From an uncultured Chryseobacterium sp. (GTDB taxonomy: Bacteria; Bacteroidota; Bacteroidia; Flavobacteriales; Weeksellaceae): DNA of 64,000 nt. Numbering within the stretch: the stretch's first letter is position 1; the number at the start of each line of letters is the position of its first letter. Made by a program: the position numbers and the translations under genes. Positions 6,316-16,981 of the stretch are shown piece by piece. The DNA lies in the NCBI GenBank assembly GCA_913778085.1, contig CAJYXJ010000039.1, forward strand, positions 1 to 64,000, given 5' to 3'. The notes under the pieces were generated by a model, which was given only the letters and a program-made list of their open reading frames with translations, was not told the origin of the DNA and searched no databases.

Positions 6316-8433
6316 TTAATCTAAAAACCTTTCGAGAATGTCGACGGCACATTTCGGGAGATTGGTCCCCGGCCCAAAGATGAAATCGGCTCCGTTGGCA
6401 TACAAAAATTCATAATCCTGTTGGGGAATAACGCCGCCCACGACAATGGTAATGTCATCGGCACCCAGCTTTTTCAGTTCCCCTACTACCTGAGGAACCA
6501 GTGTTTTATGACCGGCTGCCAGAGAGGAAACTCCTAAAATGTGAATATCATTTTCCACCGCCTGTCTGGCGACTTCTTCCGGGGTCTGGAATAAGGGCGC
6601 CACATCCACATCGAATCCCATGTCGGCAAACGCGGTAGCGACAACTTTGGCACCCCGGTCGTGACCGTCCTGTCCCATTTTGGCCACCATGATCCTTGGC
6701 CGGCGGCCTTCTTCTTCCTCAAATTTCTGGGTAAGGTTAAGGGCTTTTTCAAAATACTCGTTTTTTCCTGCGTTCATGGCGTATACTCCTGAAATGGTTC
6801 TGATGTTGGCTTTGTATCTTCCGAAACTTTCTTCCATGGCATCGCTCATTTCCCCGAGGGTTACCCGTCTGCGGGCGGCTTCGATGCATAAAGCGAGCAG
6901 GTTTCCCTGTCCCGTTTTGGCAGATTCCCTTATTTTATTCAGAATTTCCTCAACGGCTGAAGCATTTCTTTCCGCTTTGATGGTATTGAGTCTTTCGATC
7001 TGCTTTCTGCGCACCTCGGTGTTATCGATATCCAGGATTTCAATCGGGTCCTGTTTCAGCTCTGACCGGAATGAGTTTACCCCAATGATGAATTCTTCGC
7101 CGCTGTCGATTTTAGCCTGTTTTCTGGCTGCTGCTTCCTCAATTCTCATTTTCGGGATCCCGGCTTCGATGGCTTTGGTCATTCCGCCTTCCTGCTCTAC
7201 CTCATCGATGTATTTCATGGCTTCTTCGATCATCTGCTGGGTGAGGCTTTCTATAAGGTTGCTTCCTCCCATCGGATCTACGACATCGCAGATCCCGCTT
7301 TCCTGCTGGAGGATAATCTGCGTATTTCGTGCAATTTTTGCCGAGTAGTCTGTAGGAAGCGCGATCGCTTCATCCAGTGCATTGGTATGAAGGGACTGGG
7401 TTCCGCCCAATGCGGACGATAATGCTTCAATTGCTGTCCGGGTAATATTGTTAAACGGTTCCTGCTCCGTAAGAGACCATCCTGAAGTCTGGGAATGGGT
7501 TCTCAGCGCCAAGGATTTCGGGTTTTGCGGATTAAACTGCTTCAGCAAGTTGGCCCAGATGTATCTTGCGGCCCGCATTTTTGCGATTTCCATAAAATGG
7601 TTCATCCCGATCGCCCAGAAAAAGGAAAGCCTCGGAGCAAACTCGTCGACCTTCATTCCGGCTTTTATTCCTGTTCTCACATATTCCAGTCCGTCTGCCA
7701 GCGTATAAGCCATTTCCAATACCGGTGTTGCTCCGGCTTCCTGCATGTGATAGCCTGAAATGGAGATGGAATTAAACTTCGGTATATTCTGAGCAGTATA
7801 TTCAAAAATATCGGCAATGATTTTCATGGAAGGTGCCGGCGGATAAATGTAGGTATTGCGTACCATGAATTCCTTTAAAATATCATTCTGGATGGTTCCC
7901 GACAGCAATTCCTGGGACACGCCCTGCTCTTCCGCTGCTACGATATAAAAAGAAAGAATCGGCAGCACTGCCCCGTTCATGGTCATCGAAACCGAGATCT
8001 GGTCCAACGGGATTTCATTGAATAAAATTTTCATGTCTTCCACAGAGTCGATGGCCACACCGGCTTTCCCGACATCCCCAACTACTCTTGCATGGTCGGA
8101 ATCATAGCCCCGGTGGGTGGCCAGGTCAAAAGCTACGGAAAGTCCTTTCTGTCCTGCTGCCAGATTCCTTCGGTAGAAAGCATTGGATTCCTCAGCCGTT
8201 GAAAAACCGGCATACTGACGGATAGTCCACGGTTTCTGAACATACATGGTGGAATAAGGTCCTCTAAGGTACGGTTCGATTCCCGGGGAAGTCTGTGTGA
8301 GTTCCGGATTTTTAACATCTTCCGCTTTATAAGAGGATTTCAATGACAGTCCATCTTTTTCAAACGGATAGATTTCCGTTTGCTTTTCAGTTATATTAAA
8401 TTGAGGAGTTTTATTCTGAACTTCCCTTCTCAT
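6316..8433 (-). CDS. scpA: Methylmalonyl-CoA mutase, large (catalytic) subunit
   Basis: This 705-residue adenosylcobalamin enzyme interconverts succinyl-CoA and methylmalonyl-CoA in propionate and branched-chain/odd-chain metabolism. The N-terminal TIM barrel carries the substrate-channel segments [20 protein letters not shown] and [14 protein letters not shown]. The C-terminal Rossmann-like domain holds the cobalamin-binding DxHxxG signature in [11 protein letters not shown] (about residue 590), followed by GVSSLAAGH and the GGVIPQQD loop. Length and motifs are complete. In many relatives the small subunit gene (mutA/scpB-type) sits directly upstream; here the upstream gene is an unrelated secreted protease, so the partner must lie elsewhere if this enzyme is heterodimeric. 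Confidence 0.96.
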   Translation of the reverse strand: MRREVQNKTPQFNITEKQTEIYPFEKDGLSLKSSYKAEDVKNPELTQTSPGIEPYLRGPYSTMYVQKPWTIRQYAGFSTAEESNAFYRRNLAAGQKGLSVAFDLATHRGYDSDHARVVGDVGKAGVAIDSVEDMKILFNEIPLDQISVSMTMNGAVLPILSFYIVAAEEQGVSQELLSGTIQNDILKEFMVRNTYIYPPAPSMKIIADIFEYTAQNIPKFNSISISGYHMQEAGATPVLEMAYTLADGLEYVRTGIKAGMKVDEFAPRLSFFWAIGMNHFMEIAKMRAARYIWANLLKQFNPQNPKSLALRTHSQTSGWSLTEQEPFNNITRTAIEALSSALGGTQSLHTNALDEAIALPTDYSAKIARNTQIILQQESGICDVVDPMGGSNLIESLTQQMIEEAMKYIDEVEQEGGMTKAIEAGIPKMRIEEAAARKQAKIDSGEEFIIGVNSFRSELKQDPIEILDIDNTEVRRKQIERLNTIKAERNASAVEEILNKIRESAKTGQGNLLALCIEAARRRVTLGEMSDAMEESFGRYKANIRTISGVYAMNAGKNEYFEKALNLTQKFEEEEGRRPRIMVAKMGQDGHDRGAKVVATAFADMGFDVDVAPLFQTPEEVARQAVENDIHILGVSSLAAGHKTLVPQVVGELKKLGADDITIVVGGVIPQQDYEFLYANGADFIFGPGTNLPKCAVDILERFLD

Positions 8434-8544
8434 ACTTTCGGATTTATTAGATGGCTAAAATTAAGCATTTTTGGGATAATAAATTTGTGTTAATTTTTCG
8501 GAAGAAATTTGTGGTATCATTTATAATTTTTTCCTGTTAATGTA

Positions 8545-8578
8545 CAAAAAACAAAATCCGGATAGAATGTATCCGGAT
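8545..8578 (-). terminator. Intrinsic terminator of the metalloprotease gene
   Basis: A 9-bp stem (ATCCGGATA at 8556-8564 with TATCCGGAT at 8570-8578) and a 5-base loop are followed on the minus strand by a T-rich tract. Confidence 0.8.
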
Positions 8579-8604
8579 CTGTAGAGCTATATTTTTAAAA
8601 ATAT

Positions 8605-11600
8605 TTATTTCTTGATAAGTTTTGTGCTGAATGTTCCCGTATTTGTTTTTACCGTTATCACATACACTCCTTTTATCAATGCTGATACATCTATTCTTTG
8701 ACCTTCAACAGCACCGCTCTGTACTAATCTTCCGTCTGCCGTATAAATTTTGTAATCTCCTTTTTCCTTAAGATTTTTTATTTCGATAAACGTATCTGCC
8801 GGATTCGGATAGATGGATATTTCAGATTTTGTCCCTTTCACTTCATCTACGGCAAGAGCACCTGCACTGATTTTGACGGAGAAGTCTTTAAAGGAACCCT
8901 GTGATATTACCCCGCCGCCGCTTACAGGGACAGAAGGACTTCCACACGGTCCGGTAGCCTTATTGAAGAATGTATTGGCAACTCTCATTCTCAATGTTTT
9001 ATCCCCGGAATATGCCGTCGCTGGGACCGTAAATGTAAATGATCCGGTATACTGGCCATTGGCTGGCGGAACTGTACTTACGGAACCTACTTTTTCGGAT
9101 GTTTCAAACACCCCGTTCCTGTTGAAATCGATCCATACTTCCATATTATCATTATAACTTGCCTGGTTACCGATGTTAAAATAAGAGAAAGTATACTGAT
9201 TTCCTTTTGTCAGGTTAATCAGCTTGTTGGCATCATCTGTAAAATCCCTGTATGTATTAAAAATGGTACTGTAATATAATTCAGAGTAGGAAAGGTTACT
9301 TAAATTGAACTGTGCTATACCACTGTTATAAGCGAAACTGGCAAAACTGTTCCCTCCGGTTGTCATCAGACAGTAATCCACACCTGTTCTGAAGCCTTTG
9401 GTTTTGAAAGTATAAGTGGAAGAATAGGTTCCGGCCACTGTATTTACCACCGCTGCAACTTGTGCTTCATAATTCGATTCATCTTCAAGGCCTGATAATA
9501 AAACGGAGCTGGTAGTGCTTGTCGTATTGGACCAGTTGGTCTGCCCCGCCTTTCTGTAATTTATGGAATAGGTCGCCCCTGGTACCGCATTCCATGATAA
9601 TCTAGCCGTGTTCTTAAATATTTCAGAAGTTAAAGCCGATACTCCTGTAGGAGCAGCCGTAGAAGAGGTAGGCGCAGTACCCACATTTATTTGCGGAGAA
9701 ACCGCATAGAACACGTTTCCAACCGCAGAAATTCTAAGTTTAACGGCTCCTGTCAAGCTTGAAGGCATCTGTACAGTATAACTTCCTGTGTTTGGCGTTG
9801 AAGCTACCAATTCCGTCCATGCAGATCCGTTTGTGAGATCGGTGGTATATTCTATTTTTACAGCGGAGGTATTATACGGCGCTGCGTTGGTATTGGCAAC
9901 ATCCCATGTTATGGTATTCTGAGCATTGTTATACAATACGGTAGAAGTGGTAAGCCCAGAAAATTTAAATGGTCCGTCATTTCCAACAGTCAATGTCGTT
10001 TCAGACGAAGCAAGCATTGGCCGTACTGTATTTTCATCCCTTACCGTTACTGCATAATTAAGCGTTCTGGGAATATATGAAACGGTTTCCCATTTAACTT
10101 TATCAGTTAAGTTCCCTGCCATAACACTAGGAAGGCTTGGGAAATATCTTCTTCCGTTCGTAGTTCCGAAAAAGGATCTCGCGATAGCCCCCTGTGCATT
10201 GTATCCCCATCCGCTGTCGCCGGAAATGGAATTGTAAGAATCTACACTGTCATATTGTTCCCACGAATATTTAATGGGATCCGTATCCACTGCAGAAGCC
10301 TCAAGATAATAGGCGGTCCCTTTAGGAATAGTATACGAAGTAAGCGGAGCAATTACCGGAGCCGTATTGTTTGTTATTGTCTGGGATGTTCCGCAGGTAG
10401 TTTTGCTGTCCAGACTATTTAGTATCTGATTGATGGACGAATAATGAAAGTAAGCATCGGTATTGGCCTGTACGTTATCTCCAGTTATTCCTGCATATCC
10501 CATTATGGTGGTCCCTCCTCCCGGCTCCACATTTACTCCCGATCCTTCGGAAACGTGCGAGAATGTATGATTGGCTCCCAGCTGGTGACCCATTTCATGA
10601 GCTACATAATCGATATCAAAAAGATCTCCCGTAGGTGTTGTATTCTGGGTAAAAGCAGATCCTTTGGCCAAAGAGGTAGACGTTGCAGGATTTACACATG
10701 TCGAACCGATAGATCCGGCATTACCATTACCTCCGGCAGCATTGAATACATGGCCCATATCATAATTGGCATTTCCTACCTGAGAAGTTAGCGTCTGCTG
10801 TAACTGTAAATTTAAATTTCCGGTATAGGGATCCGTCGCGGGATCTGTATAAATGATATTTGGCAGATCCTGAATAATAAGTTTAATTCCGAATTCTTTT
10901 TCGAAAACTCCGTTTACACGCGTCATCGTAGCGTTCATCTGAGTGACGGTATTGGTGGTTCCTCCTGACGGATCGAATTTTTTGGTATACTCCCCTGTTG
11001 TGGATAAAGCCAATCTATAGGTTCTGTATTTTGTGATTGCGGGTCTGCTGGTAATTCCGACGTTGGAAAGTTTCTTCTTACCGTAATCTTCCAGCAGTTT
11101 TATATCGTTGCTGTTTTTCTCGTCAGTAGTACATTCAAAGCCGTTATCACTTTCGGTTCTTTTCGTTTTATAGAACACCCCATATGTATTTTTATCATTG
11201 CTGATCGGTTCTATAAACTGAAACACGCCGTCTTTAATAATCATCGACTGAATTTCCGTCGGCGAAGTACTAAATCTGAGATATTTTGAAGGATCATCTA
11301 CTCCTACTCCCACATAAGACCCGAGCCCGTATCTGTCTGCCATGGATTTTTCCATTACAGGATTGCTGTATACTGCAAATTTTTCCACTTTTCCTTCTAC
11401 CGTAGGTAAAGAAATAATAACCGGTTTTGCTCCGTTCCCTGTTTCAACAGCATCTTTCAATAGATTTCTAAGAGAAGGCAAGTCTACTTTGTAAGCATAC
11501 TTTACCTCAACTCCTTTTCTGATTTCAGAAACCTTTTGAGAAGACGGTTCCCATCTTTGCGAATAAGCAGCAGAAGCCGCACCTATTGCACAAACTAGTA

Positions 11601-11616
11601 AAAATTTTCTCTTCAT
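8605..11616 (-). CDS. Secreted reprolysin-like zinc metalloprotease with T9SS sorting tail
   Basis: A 1003-residue exoprotein from the ATG at 11616; a TTG three codons upstream is less likely. Signal peptide is MKRKFLLVCAIGAASAAYSQ. An inhibitory propeptide-like region comes next, then a metzincin domain with the zinc site HEMGHQLGANH near residue 340 and a downstream IMGYAG Met-turn. After it come beta-rich modules, a fibronectin type III-like domain (GATYSINYRKAGQTNW), a GEVED-like domain (VWIDFNRNGVFE) and a C-terminal type IX secretion sorting domain (SIYPNPADTFIEI...GVYVITVKT). It should be exported by T9SS and degrade extracellular protein. It has its own promoter and terminator, so it is monocistronic. 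Confidence 0.94.
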   Translation of the reverse strand: MKRKFLLVCAIGAASAAYSQRWEPSSQKVSEIRKGVEVKYAYKVDLPSLRNLLKDAVETGNGAKPVIISLPTVEGKVEKFAVYSNPVMEKSMADRYGLGSYVGVGVDDPSKYLRFSTSPTEIQSMIIKDGVFQFIEPISNDKNTYGVFYKTKRTESDNGFECTTDEKNSNDIKLLEDYGKKKLSNVGITSRPAITKYRTYRLALSTTGEYTKKFDPSGGTTNTVTQMNATMTRVNGVFEKEFGIKLIIQDLPNIIYTDPATDPYTGNLNLQLQQTLTSQVGNANYDMGHVFNAAGGNGNAGSIGSTCVNPATSTSLAKGSAFTQNTTPTGDLFDIDYVAHEMGHQLGANHTFSHVSEGSGVNVEPGGGTTIMGYAGITGDNVQANTDAYFHYSSINQILNSLDSKTTCGTSQTITNNTAPVIAPLTSYTIPKGTAYYLEASAVDTDPIKYSWEQYDSVDSYNSISGDSGWGYNAQGAIARSFFGTTNGRRYFPSLPSVMAGNLTDKVKWETVSYIPRTLNYAVTVRDENTVRPMLASSETTLTVGNDGPFKFSGLTTSTVLYNNAQNTITWDVANTNAAPYNTSAVKIEYTTDLTNGSAWTELVASTPNTGSYTVQMPSSLTGAVKLRISAVGNVFYAVSPQINVGTAPTSSTAAPTGVSALTSEIFKNTARLSWNAVPGATYSINYRKAGQTNWSNTTSTTSSVLLSGLEDESNYEAQVAAVVNTVAGTYSSTYTFKTKGFRTGVDYCLMTTGGNSFASFAYNSGIAQFNLSNLSYSELYYSTIFNTYRDFTDDANKLINLTKGNQYTFSYFNIGNQASYNDNMEVWIDFNRNGVFETSEKVGSVSTVPPANGQYTGSFTFTVPATAYSGDKTLRMRVANTFFNKATGPCGSPSVPVSGGGVISQGSFKDFSVKISAGALAVDEVKGTKSEISIYPNPADTFIEIKNLKEKGDYKIYTADGRLVQSGAVEGQRIDVSALIKGVYVITVKTNTGTFSTKLIKK

Positions 11617-11648
11617 AATAGCCAATTAATATTTTTAAATATTCTAAA

Positions 11649-11656
11649 CAAATATA
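11649..11656 (-). promoter_or_regulatory. -7 element TATATTTG for the metalloprotease gene
   Basis: An exact TAnnTTTG match 33 bases before the ATG at 11616, giving a leader of about 25-30 bases. Confidence 0.6.
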
Positions 11657-11674
11657 ATTCGGGCAGAAAAATAC

Positions 11675-11712
11675 AAAAAAAATGGCCAATATTTATGATA
11701 CCGGCCATTTTT
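11675..11712 (-). terminator. Intrinsic terminator of the prolyl oligopeptidase gene
   Basis: An AATGGCC/GGCCATT stem (11681-11687 with 11703-11709) with a 15-base loop. T-tracts are present on both sides, so it could be bidirectional. Confidence 0.75.
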
Positions 11713-11724
11713 TAACATTTTCAA

Positions 11725-13836
11725 TTAATTCTTTAATTTCCTGATTCCCATTTCATACAAAGCAAAGGAAAGCAGATCGGCATTTTCCCCGATCACCTGC
11801 TCGGTTGACCTTCCGGCGCCGTGGCCTGCATTTTTTTCAATTCTCAGTAGAATCGGATGGTTACAGGCCTGCTTTTCCTGAAGTTCCGCCCCGAATTTAA
11901 AGGAGTGAGCCGGTACAACGCGGTCGTCGTGATCACTGGTGATGATCATGGTGGAAGGATAACAGGTTCCTGCTTTCACGTTATGCACCGGAGAATATGA
12001 TTTCAGGTATTCAAACATTTCTTTGCTGTCTTCAGCCGTTCCGTAATCATAAGACCAACCTGCACCCGCAGTAAATTTGTTATACCTCAGCATATCCAGA
12101 ACACCAACTCCGGGAAAAGCCACTCTTGCCAGGTCAGGACGCATCGTCATGGTAGCACCGACCAGCAGCCCGCCGTTTGACCTTCCTGAAAGGGCCATAT
12201 ATTCTTTGGAAGTATAACCTTTTGCCTGTAAATATTCACCGGCCGCGATAAAGTCGTTAAAGACATTTTTCTTCTGCTGTTTGGTTCCGGCATCGTGCCA
12301 TTTTTTACCGTATTCCCCACCGCCGCGGATGTTGGGAACGGCATAGATTCCGCCGTTTTCCATCCAGATGGCATTGACTACGGAGAAAGCAGGCTGCAAA
12401 CTGATGTTGAAACCACCGTAAGAATACAGGATCGTCGGATTTTTACCGTCGAGTTTTGTTCCTTTTTTATAATTGATCATCATCGGAATCTTAGTTCCGT
12501 CTTGTGAAGTATAGAACACCTGCTCGGAAACGTAATCTTCCGGATTGAATTTCACTTTCGGTTTCTGGTAGACTTCAGATTTCCCGGTATCGGCATTGAA
12601 TTTATAAGTAGTGCCTGGTGTAATGTAATTACTAAATGAGAAATAAAGTTCTTTCTCTTTTTCCTTACCTCCAAATCCTGAAACGTTTCCTTTGCCGGGA
12701 AGCGTAATTTCTCTCACCAGTTTCCCGTTTTTATCATATTGCTTTACCTGATCGATCGCATCAATCATATAAGTAGCAAAGAAATATCCGCCGCCGGTAG
12801 TAATCCCTAATACATTATCGGTCTGGGGGATTACGTCCTTCCAGGTTTCAGGTGCCGGATTTCCAATAGTCGTTTTTACCAAACGCATATTCGGGGCGTC
12901 CTTGTCCGTAAAGATATACAGGTTGTCACCGTCCGTATCCACAATGCTGGCATTGATGTCAAAACCTTTATTGATCTGGATAAAATCGCCACCATTTTTC
13001 AGGTCTTTGATATACAGCTCATTTCCGTTGGTAGCATTAGCCGCAGAAATGATCAGATACCGCTGGTCTTCGGAAACGCCGGCTCCCAGATATCTTCTCG
13101 GGGTTTTATCGCTGCCGAAGATCAACTTATCCGCCGATTGTTTTGTTCCCAGTTTGTGAAAGTATACTTTGTGCTTGTCCGTCATCCCGGAAAGTACGGT
13201 TCCTTCTTTCGGTTTATCGTAGCTTGAATAATAAAAGCCTTCGTCACCCTTCCAGGAAATCCCACTGAATTTGACATCAATTAAGGTTTCATCGATCGGC
13301 TTTTTGGTAATGGCATCGATGATAATGATCTTATTCCAGTCGCTTCCGCCTTCCGAAATGGAATAGGCCGCCAGGTTTCCTTTTTTATTAAATGAAAGCT
13401 GGGAAAGCGAGGTGGTTCCTTTTTCAGAAAATTTATTGGGATCCAGGAACACTTCCGTCTGCTTCGTTTTATTGTTGGTCCTGTATAAAACCGATTGTGC
13501 CTGGAGGCCATCATTCTTGTAATAGTATGTAAATTCCCCTTCTGTGAAAGGTGCTGAAATTTTTTCGTAATTCCAGATATCTCTCAGCCGGTTTCGTATT
13601 TCGTCTCTGAAAGGTATTTTGGCAAGGTATTCCTGGCTATGCTTTACCTCCTCATCCACCCACTTCCGGGTAGCTTCAGAATCATTTTCAAGATCTCTGA
13701 ACGGATCTGCCACTGCCGTCCCGAAATAGGTATCGGTCTGGCTGCCTTTTATTGCTTTTGGATAATTCATTTTTTGTGCATAGAATGTTGCCGAAAACAA
13801 AACGCCGGCCGTTAATAAAATGGGTCTGAATTTCAT
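11725..13836 (-). CDS. Prolyl oligopeptidase family serine peptidase (S9A), exported
   Basis: A 703-residue protein that cleaves short peptides after proline. A signal peptide (MKFRPILLTAGVLFSATFYAQ) sends it to the periplasm or beyond; no T9SS tail is seen. The N-terminal seven-bladed propeller region covers about residues 80-420. The alpha/beta-hydrolase domain carries the nucleophile in SGRSNGGLLVGA (about residue 553), the acid in ITSDHDDRVVPAHSF and the histidine in NAGHGAGRS. All triad residues are present and the length is normal for S9A. It is flanked by a promoter and terminators of its own. Confidence 0.95.
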   Translation of the reverse strand: MKFRPILLTAGVLFSATFYAQKMNYPKAIKGSQTDTYFGTAVADPFRDLENDSEATRKWVDEEVKHSQEYLAKIPFRDEIRNRLRDIWNYEKISAPFTEGEFTYYYKNDGLQAQSVLYRTNNKTKQTEVFLDPNKFSEKGTTSLSQLSFNKKGNLAAYSISEGGSDWNKIIIIDAITKKPIDETLIDVKFSGISWKGDEGFYYSSYDKPKEGTVLSGMTDKHKVYFHKLGTKQSADKLIFGSDKTPRRYLGAGVSEDQRYLIISAANATNGNELYIKDLKNGGDFIQINKGFDINASIVDTDGDNLYIFTDKDAPNMRLVKTTIGNPAPETWKDVIPQTDNVLGITTGGGYFFATYMIDAIDQVKQYDKNGKLVREITLPGKGNVSGFGGKEKEKELYFSFSNYITPGTTYKFNADTGKSEVYQKPKVKFNPEDYVSEQVFYTSQDGTKIPMMINYKKGTKLDGKNPTILYSYGGFNISLQPAFSVVNAIWMENGGIYAVPNIRGGGEYGKKWHDAGTKQQKKNVFNDFIAAGEYLQAKGYTSKEYMALSGRSNGGLLVGATMTMRPDLARVAFPGVGVLDMLRYNKFTAGAGWSYDYGTAEDSKEMFEYLKSYSPVHNVKAGTCYPSTMIITSDHDDRVVPAHSFKFGAELQEKQACNHPILLRIEKNAGHGAGRSTEQVIGENADLLSFALYEMGIRKLKN

Positions 13837-13851
13837 AGTAAGCTATTTTCC

Positions 13852-13859
13852 CAAAAATA
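13852..13859 (-). promoter_or_regulatory. -7 element TATTTTTG for the prolyl oligopeptidase gene
   Basis: An exact TAnnTTTG match 16 bases before the ATG at 13836, so the leader would be only about 8-12 bases. Confidence 0.55.
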
Positions 13860-13873
13860 AGGAATCTGTTTAA

Positions 13874-13901
13874 ATAAAAAAAGCTGCCAGAACCGGCAGC
13901 T
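13874..13901 (-). terminator. Intrinsic terminator of the 13.9-14.6 kb gene
   Basis: A perfect AGCTGCC/GGCAGCT stem (13882-13888 with 13895-13901), followed on the minus strand by TTTTTTTATTT. Confidence 0.85.
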
Positions 13902-13912
13902 ATCATTTATGA

Positions 13913-14578
13913 TTAATTTATATTTTTAAAATAAAACTCGTTCAGCTTCCAGGCCATTTCCTGCGGACCACCGTTCCAGTAATAGGTATCGGTCCCGTAT
14001 TTCACCTGATACATGTTGAATTTCTGACGCGTAGAGACGATTTTATCTGCTTTTTTGAGATCATTTGTGATATCAATGAGATATTTTTTCATTTCCCCGG
14101 CTCCTATTTTTTTAATATCTCCGACATTGATCCGGGAGGCAACAGCCGGAACCTTAAAGTTTACTTCATAATCCACTTCCGAAATTTCCTGATTTGTGGC
14201 CTGATCGCCTGGTACTGTTTTTATGTCTTTAATGCGGTAAGTTGCATTTTTAAAATTTCCGATCAGGACTCTAAAATATTCCCTGGCTTCATTTTTACAG
14301 ACTCCGGAAACCTCCGGTGAAAGATTTGAAAGGAAGATGTCGGTAAAGCTGTTCACCTTCTCGTCATAAGATTCCTGAAGACTCATCTTATGGGTATTTT
14401 CTTTTCCTAGAAAGTTTATAAGATAACTGTTGAGCTCTTTCAGAGAATCGTCATTATACTTAACAAAGGAATCAAAATAAAGATTAAATACTTTTTGTGG
14501 CGGTAAAATGTTTTGAGAACGTAAGTTTTGTGCAAAACATAGCATTGCTACCAGAAAAGCAGCCGTAAGGTTTTTCAT
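13913..14578 (-). CDS. Unknown exported protein
   Basis: I do not recognise this family. From the ATG at 14578 it has 221 residues and begins with a clear signal peptide (MKNLTAAFLVAMLCFAQNLRSQ). The mature part is mixed alpha/beta with no Cys cluster and no T9SS tail. It contains FDSFVKYNDDSLKELNSYLINF near the start and ends YYWNGGPQEMAWKLNEFYFKN. The 200-residue exported domain could be an NTF2-like or DUF-type domain, but I cannot support either. It has its own terminator; a TTG four codons upstream is an unlikely start. The 290 bp upstream show no other gene. Confidence 0.75.
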   Translation of the reverse strand: MKNLTAAFLVAMLCFAQNLRSQNILPPQKVFNLYFDSFVKYNDDSLKELNSYLINFLGKENTHKMSLQESYDEKVNSFTDIFLSNLSPEVSGVCKNEAREYFRVLIGNFKNATYRIKDIKTVPGDQATNQEISEVDYEVNFKVPAVASRINVGDIKKIGAGEMKKYLIDITNDLKKADKIVSTRQKFNMYQVKYGTDTYYWNGGPQEMAWKLNEFYFKNIN

Positions 14579-14815
14579 GAGTATATTCAAATTAGCGTAT
14601 TATTTATTCCCCGGCTTCGGATAAATCCGGAAGCATTTTATAAATGTACCTATTATTTTAATAATATTCCTTTATTTATTATAAAACTTTACGGATGACA
14701 GCCTTTAAAAATTCAGTCTCTACCTAAAGTATTCAATTAAAACAACTTGTCATTCAAAAAGCCGTCCTTTTTTGTGGCAGTCATAAAACAATGGCTGTTC
14801 TTATCTTATTATCAT

Positions 14816-14841
14816 TAAAAAAGTCCCCGAAATACGGAGAC
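14816..14841 (-). terminator. Intrinsic terminator of prfA
   Basis: A 7-bp stem (14823-14829 with 14835-14841, one G-U pair in the RNA) with loop AAATA is followed on the minus strand by TTTTTTAAT. Confidence 0.75.
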
Positions 14842-14867
14842 CTTCTAAAGATTTTATGATAAAGATT

Positions 14868-15953
14868 TTATAAATTTTCTTCTTCGCCTTTCATTTTTTC
14901 AGCATTTTCTGCCATGATCACGGCATCGATCATTTCAGAAATATCGCCGTTCATATAAGCGTCCAGATTATACATAGATTTGTTGATCCTGTGATCCGTA
15001 ACCCTTCCCTGAGGATAGTTGTAGGTTTTGATCTTCGCAGAACGGTCTCCTGTGGATACCATGGATTTACGCTGGGCGGCAATGTCTCCCTGGACTTTCT
15101 GAAGCTCGATATCATAGAGCTTTGTTCTCAGCATTTCCATCGCGAGCTCACGGTTGGCCAACTGAGAACGGGCCTGCTGACAAACCACGACCAATCCTGA
15201 AGGTTTGTGCGTCAACTGAACCTTGGTTTCCACCTTGTTTACGTTCTGACCTCCGGCTCCTCCTGATCTTGAGGTCTGCATTTCAATATCAGCAGGATTC
15301 AGTTCAAAATCCACTTCTTCGGCTTCCGGAAGAACTGCTACGGTAATAGCTGAGGTATGAACCCTTCCCTGGGACTCGGTTTCCGGAACACGCTGTACCC
15401 GGTGAACCCCGGACTCGAATTTCATGATTCCGTAAACGCCTTCCCCTTCTACCTTCATGATCAGTTCTTTGTAGCCTTTGGCCGCTTCATTGGAATCCGT
15501 CACTTCATGCCTCCAGCCTTTCGTTTTGAAATACATGGAATACATTCTGTAAATATCTTCTACGAAAATCGCCGCTTCGTCTCCTCCGGTCCCGGCACGA
15601 AGTTCCACGATGACGTTTTTGTCGTCCGCAGGATCTTTCGGAATCAGCAGGACTTTCAACTCTTCTTCAAGTCCCGGAATTTTTTCCAACGCTTCGTTTT
15701 TTTCGATTTTGGCGAGCTCCACAAAATCTTTGTCTGATCCGTCAGCAATGATTTCGTCGGACTCTTCGATCGTATCCAAAGCGCCTTTATATTGGTCGTA
15801 AACTCTTACAATTTTGCCCAAATCACTATATTCTTTGTTCAAAGAAGAATATCTTTTTTGGTCTGAAATAACATCAGGCTGTATAATAAGGTCGGCCACC
15901 TCATTATATCTCTGTTTTATAGCTTCTAGTTTCGGAATTAATGATTTAGCCAT
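14868..15953 (-). CDS. prfA: Peptide chain release factor 1
   Basis: A 361-residue class I release factor that reads UAA and UAG and hydrolyses peptidyl-tRNA. The codon-reading tripeptide PxT appears as P190-E-T in [19 protein letters not shown]. The GGQ motif is at about residues 234-236 ([20 protein letters not shown]). [10 protein letters not shown], also typical, is near residue 121. Length and domains are complete. It is monocistronic, with a -7 element 20 bases before the ATG and a terminator after it. Its GGQ domain is clearly related to, but distinct from, that of PrfH at 996-1694. Confidence 0.97.
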   Translation of the reverse strand: MAKSLIPKLEAIKQRYNEVADLIIQPDVISDQKRYSSLNKEYSDLGKIVRVYDQYKGALDTIEESDEIIADGSDKDFVELAKIEKNEALEKIPGLEEELKVLLIPKDPADDKNVIVELRAGTGGDEAAIFVEDIYRMYSMYFKTKGWRHEVTDSNEAAKGYKELIMKVEGEGVYGIMKFESGVHRVQRVPETESQGRVHTSAITVAVLPEAEEVDFELNPADIEMQTSRSGGAGGQNVNKVETKVQLTHKPSGLVVVCQQARSQLANRELAMEMLRTKLYDIELQKVQGDIAAQRKSMVSTGDRSAKIKTYNYPQGRVTDHRINKSMYNLDAYMNGDISEMIDAVIMAENAEKMKGEEENL

Positions 15954-15972
15954 TATGAAAATTTTGTGGGGG

Positions 15973-15980
15973 CAAAGATA
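15973..15980 (-). promoter_or_regulatory. -7 element TATCTTTG for prfA
   Basis: An exact TAnnTTTG match 20 bases before the ATG at 15953. Confidence 0.6.
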
Positions 15981-16180
15981 CGGATTATTAATTCAATTGT
16001 AAAACGAATCGTTTGTGATTGTGAATGAAACGAATGCCTATTAAGTTTTGCCGTTTAAGTGGCATTCTGTAGGAACACCTGTTTTTTGAAATCGTAAATA
16101 ACAGCCTCATTTTTAAGCCCTCCTGTTCTGGGAAAAGCAACACCAATACCTTTAATATAAATTCCATTATTTGCAGCCGT

Positions 16181-16981
16181 TTATATTTCCTTTCTTTCTT
16201 TACTGAATATCACGGCTGCAAAGGCAATCACAACAATTTCATATACCAGCGTGAAGAAAAGCCCGTTGATATTGGATGTGGCAAATTTAATTCGGAATAT
16301 CCCATTGCCTGCTCCATCGAAGCCCAAAGTATGCAAAAGAAGGTTTAGGGTTATGTGAAGGGTAACCGCTGTCCAAATTGATTCCGTGTAATGGATGACC
16401 GCAATAAAAAGCAATGACATGGTAAAAGTCGTTAGAGCCATACTTAATCCTTGTTTTGTTAATCCAAATCCCGGCAAATGAAAAAGCCCGAACAGCAATG
16501 AAACCAAAAGAATGGCACCTGTCTTTCCAAAGAGTCTCACCGAAGCAAGCAACAAAAAGCCTCTGAATAATAACTCTTCGAGGATACTACCCAAACCGTA
16601 AGAAACAATATCCATTACCGGGACAATTTTCGAACCGGGATTTTTTAGTATTTCTAAAGGATAGATCAGATATAAGATTCCCCACATGATTGCTATTAGT
16701 AAGAATCCTAAAATGCTTCCACTGAAATATTTTTTTATAAATTCTGATTTAAATTTTAAGATCCCTTCGTTCAGTTTATTTTTTTTAGCAAACTTATCAT
16801 TTAGATAATAAGATAGTACCAGAAGCCCTGCTAATATTAATGAACGAATAAAAAATGGAAAAAAAACATTTCCATGAAAACTAATCTGTCCTAAAACATT
16901 TATTGTCCAAATAAGGGTACCCAATAATAGATACAAGATAAAATGGATTACTAAAACTTTGTTTTGTTGTGTGATGCTCAT
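16181..16981 (-). CDS. CPBP family intramembrane glutamic endopeptidase
   Basis: A 266-residue polytopic membrane protein from the ATG at 16981; a TTG at 17008 is less likely. It has about eight hydrophobic helices. The CPBP (CAAX protease and bacteriocin-processing) signature is present as SILEELLFRGFLL, with the following histidine motif FGLFHLPGFG and a later conserved-helix Asn in LHITLNLLLH. Such proteins act as membrane proteases in prenyl-protein processing, bacteriocin self-immunity or signalling; the substrate here is unknown. It is a single gene, immediately downstream of the DnaA-box cluster. Confidence 0.88.
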   Translation of the reverse strand: MSITQQNKVLVIHFILYLLLGTLIWTINVLGQISFHGNVFFPFFIRSLILAGLLVLSYYLNDKFAKKNKLNEGILKFKSEFIKKYFSGSILGFLLIAIMWGILYLIYPLEILKNPGSKIVPVMDIVSYGLGSILEELLFRGFLLLASVRLFGKTGAILLVSLLFGLFHLPGFGLTKQGLSMALTTFTMSLLFIAVIHYTESIWTAVTLHITLNLLLHTLGFDGAGNGIFRIKFATSNINGLFFTLVYEIVVIAFAAVIFSKERKEI

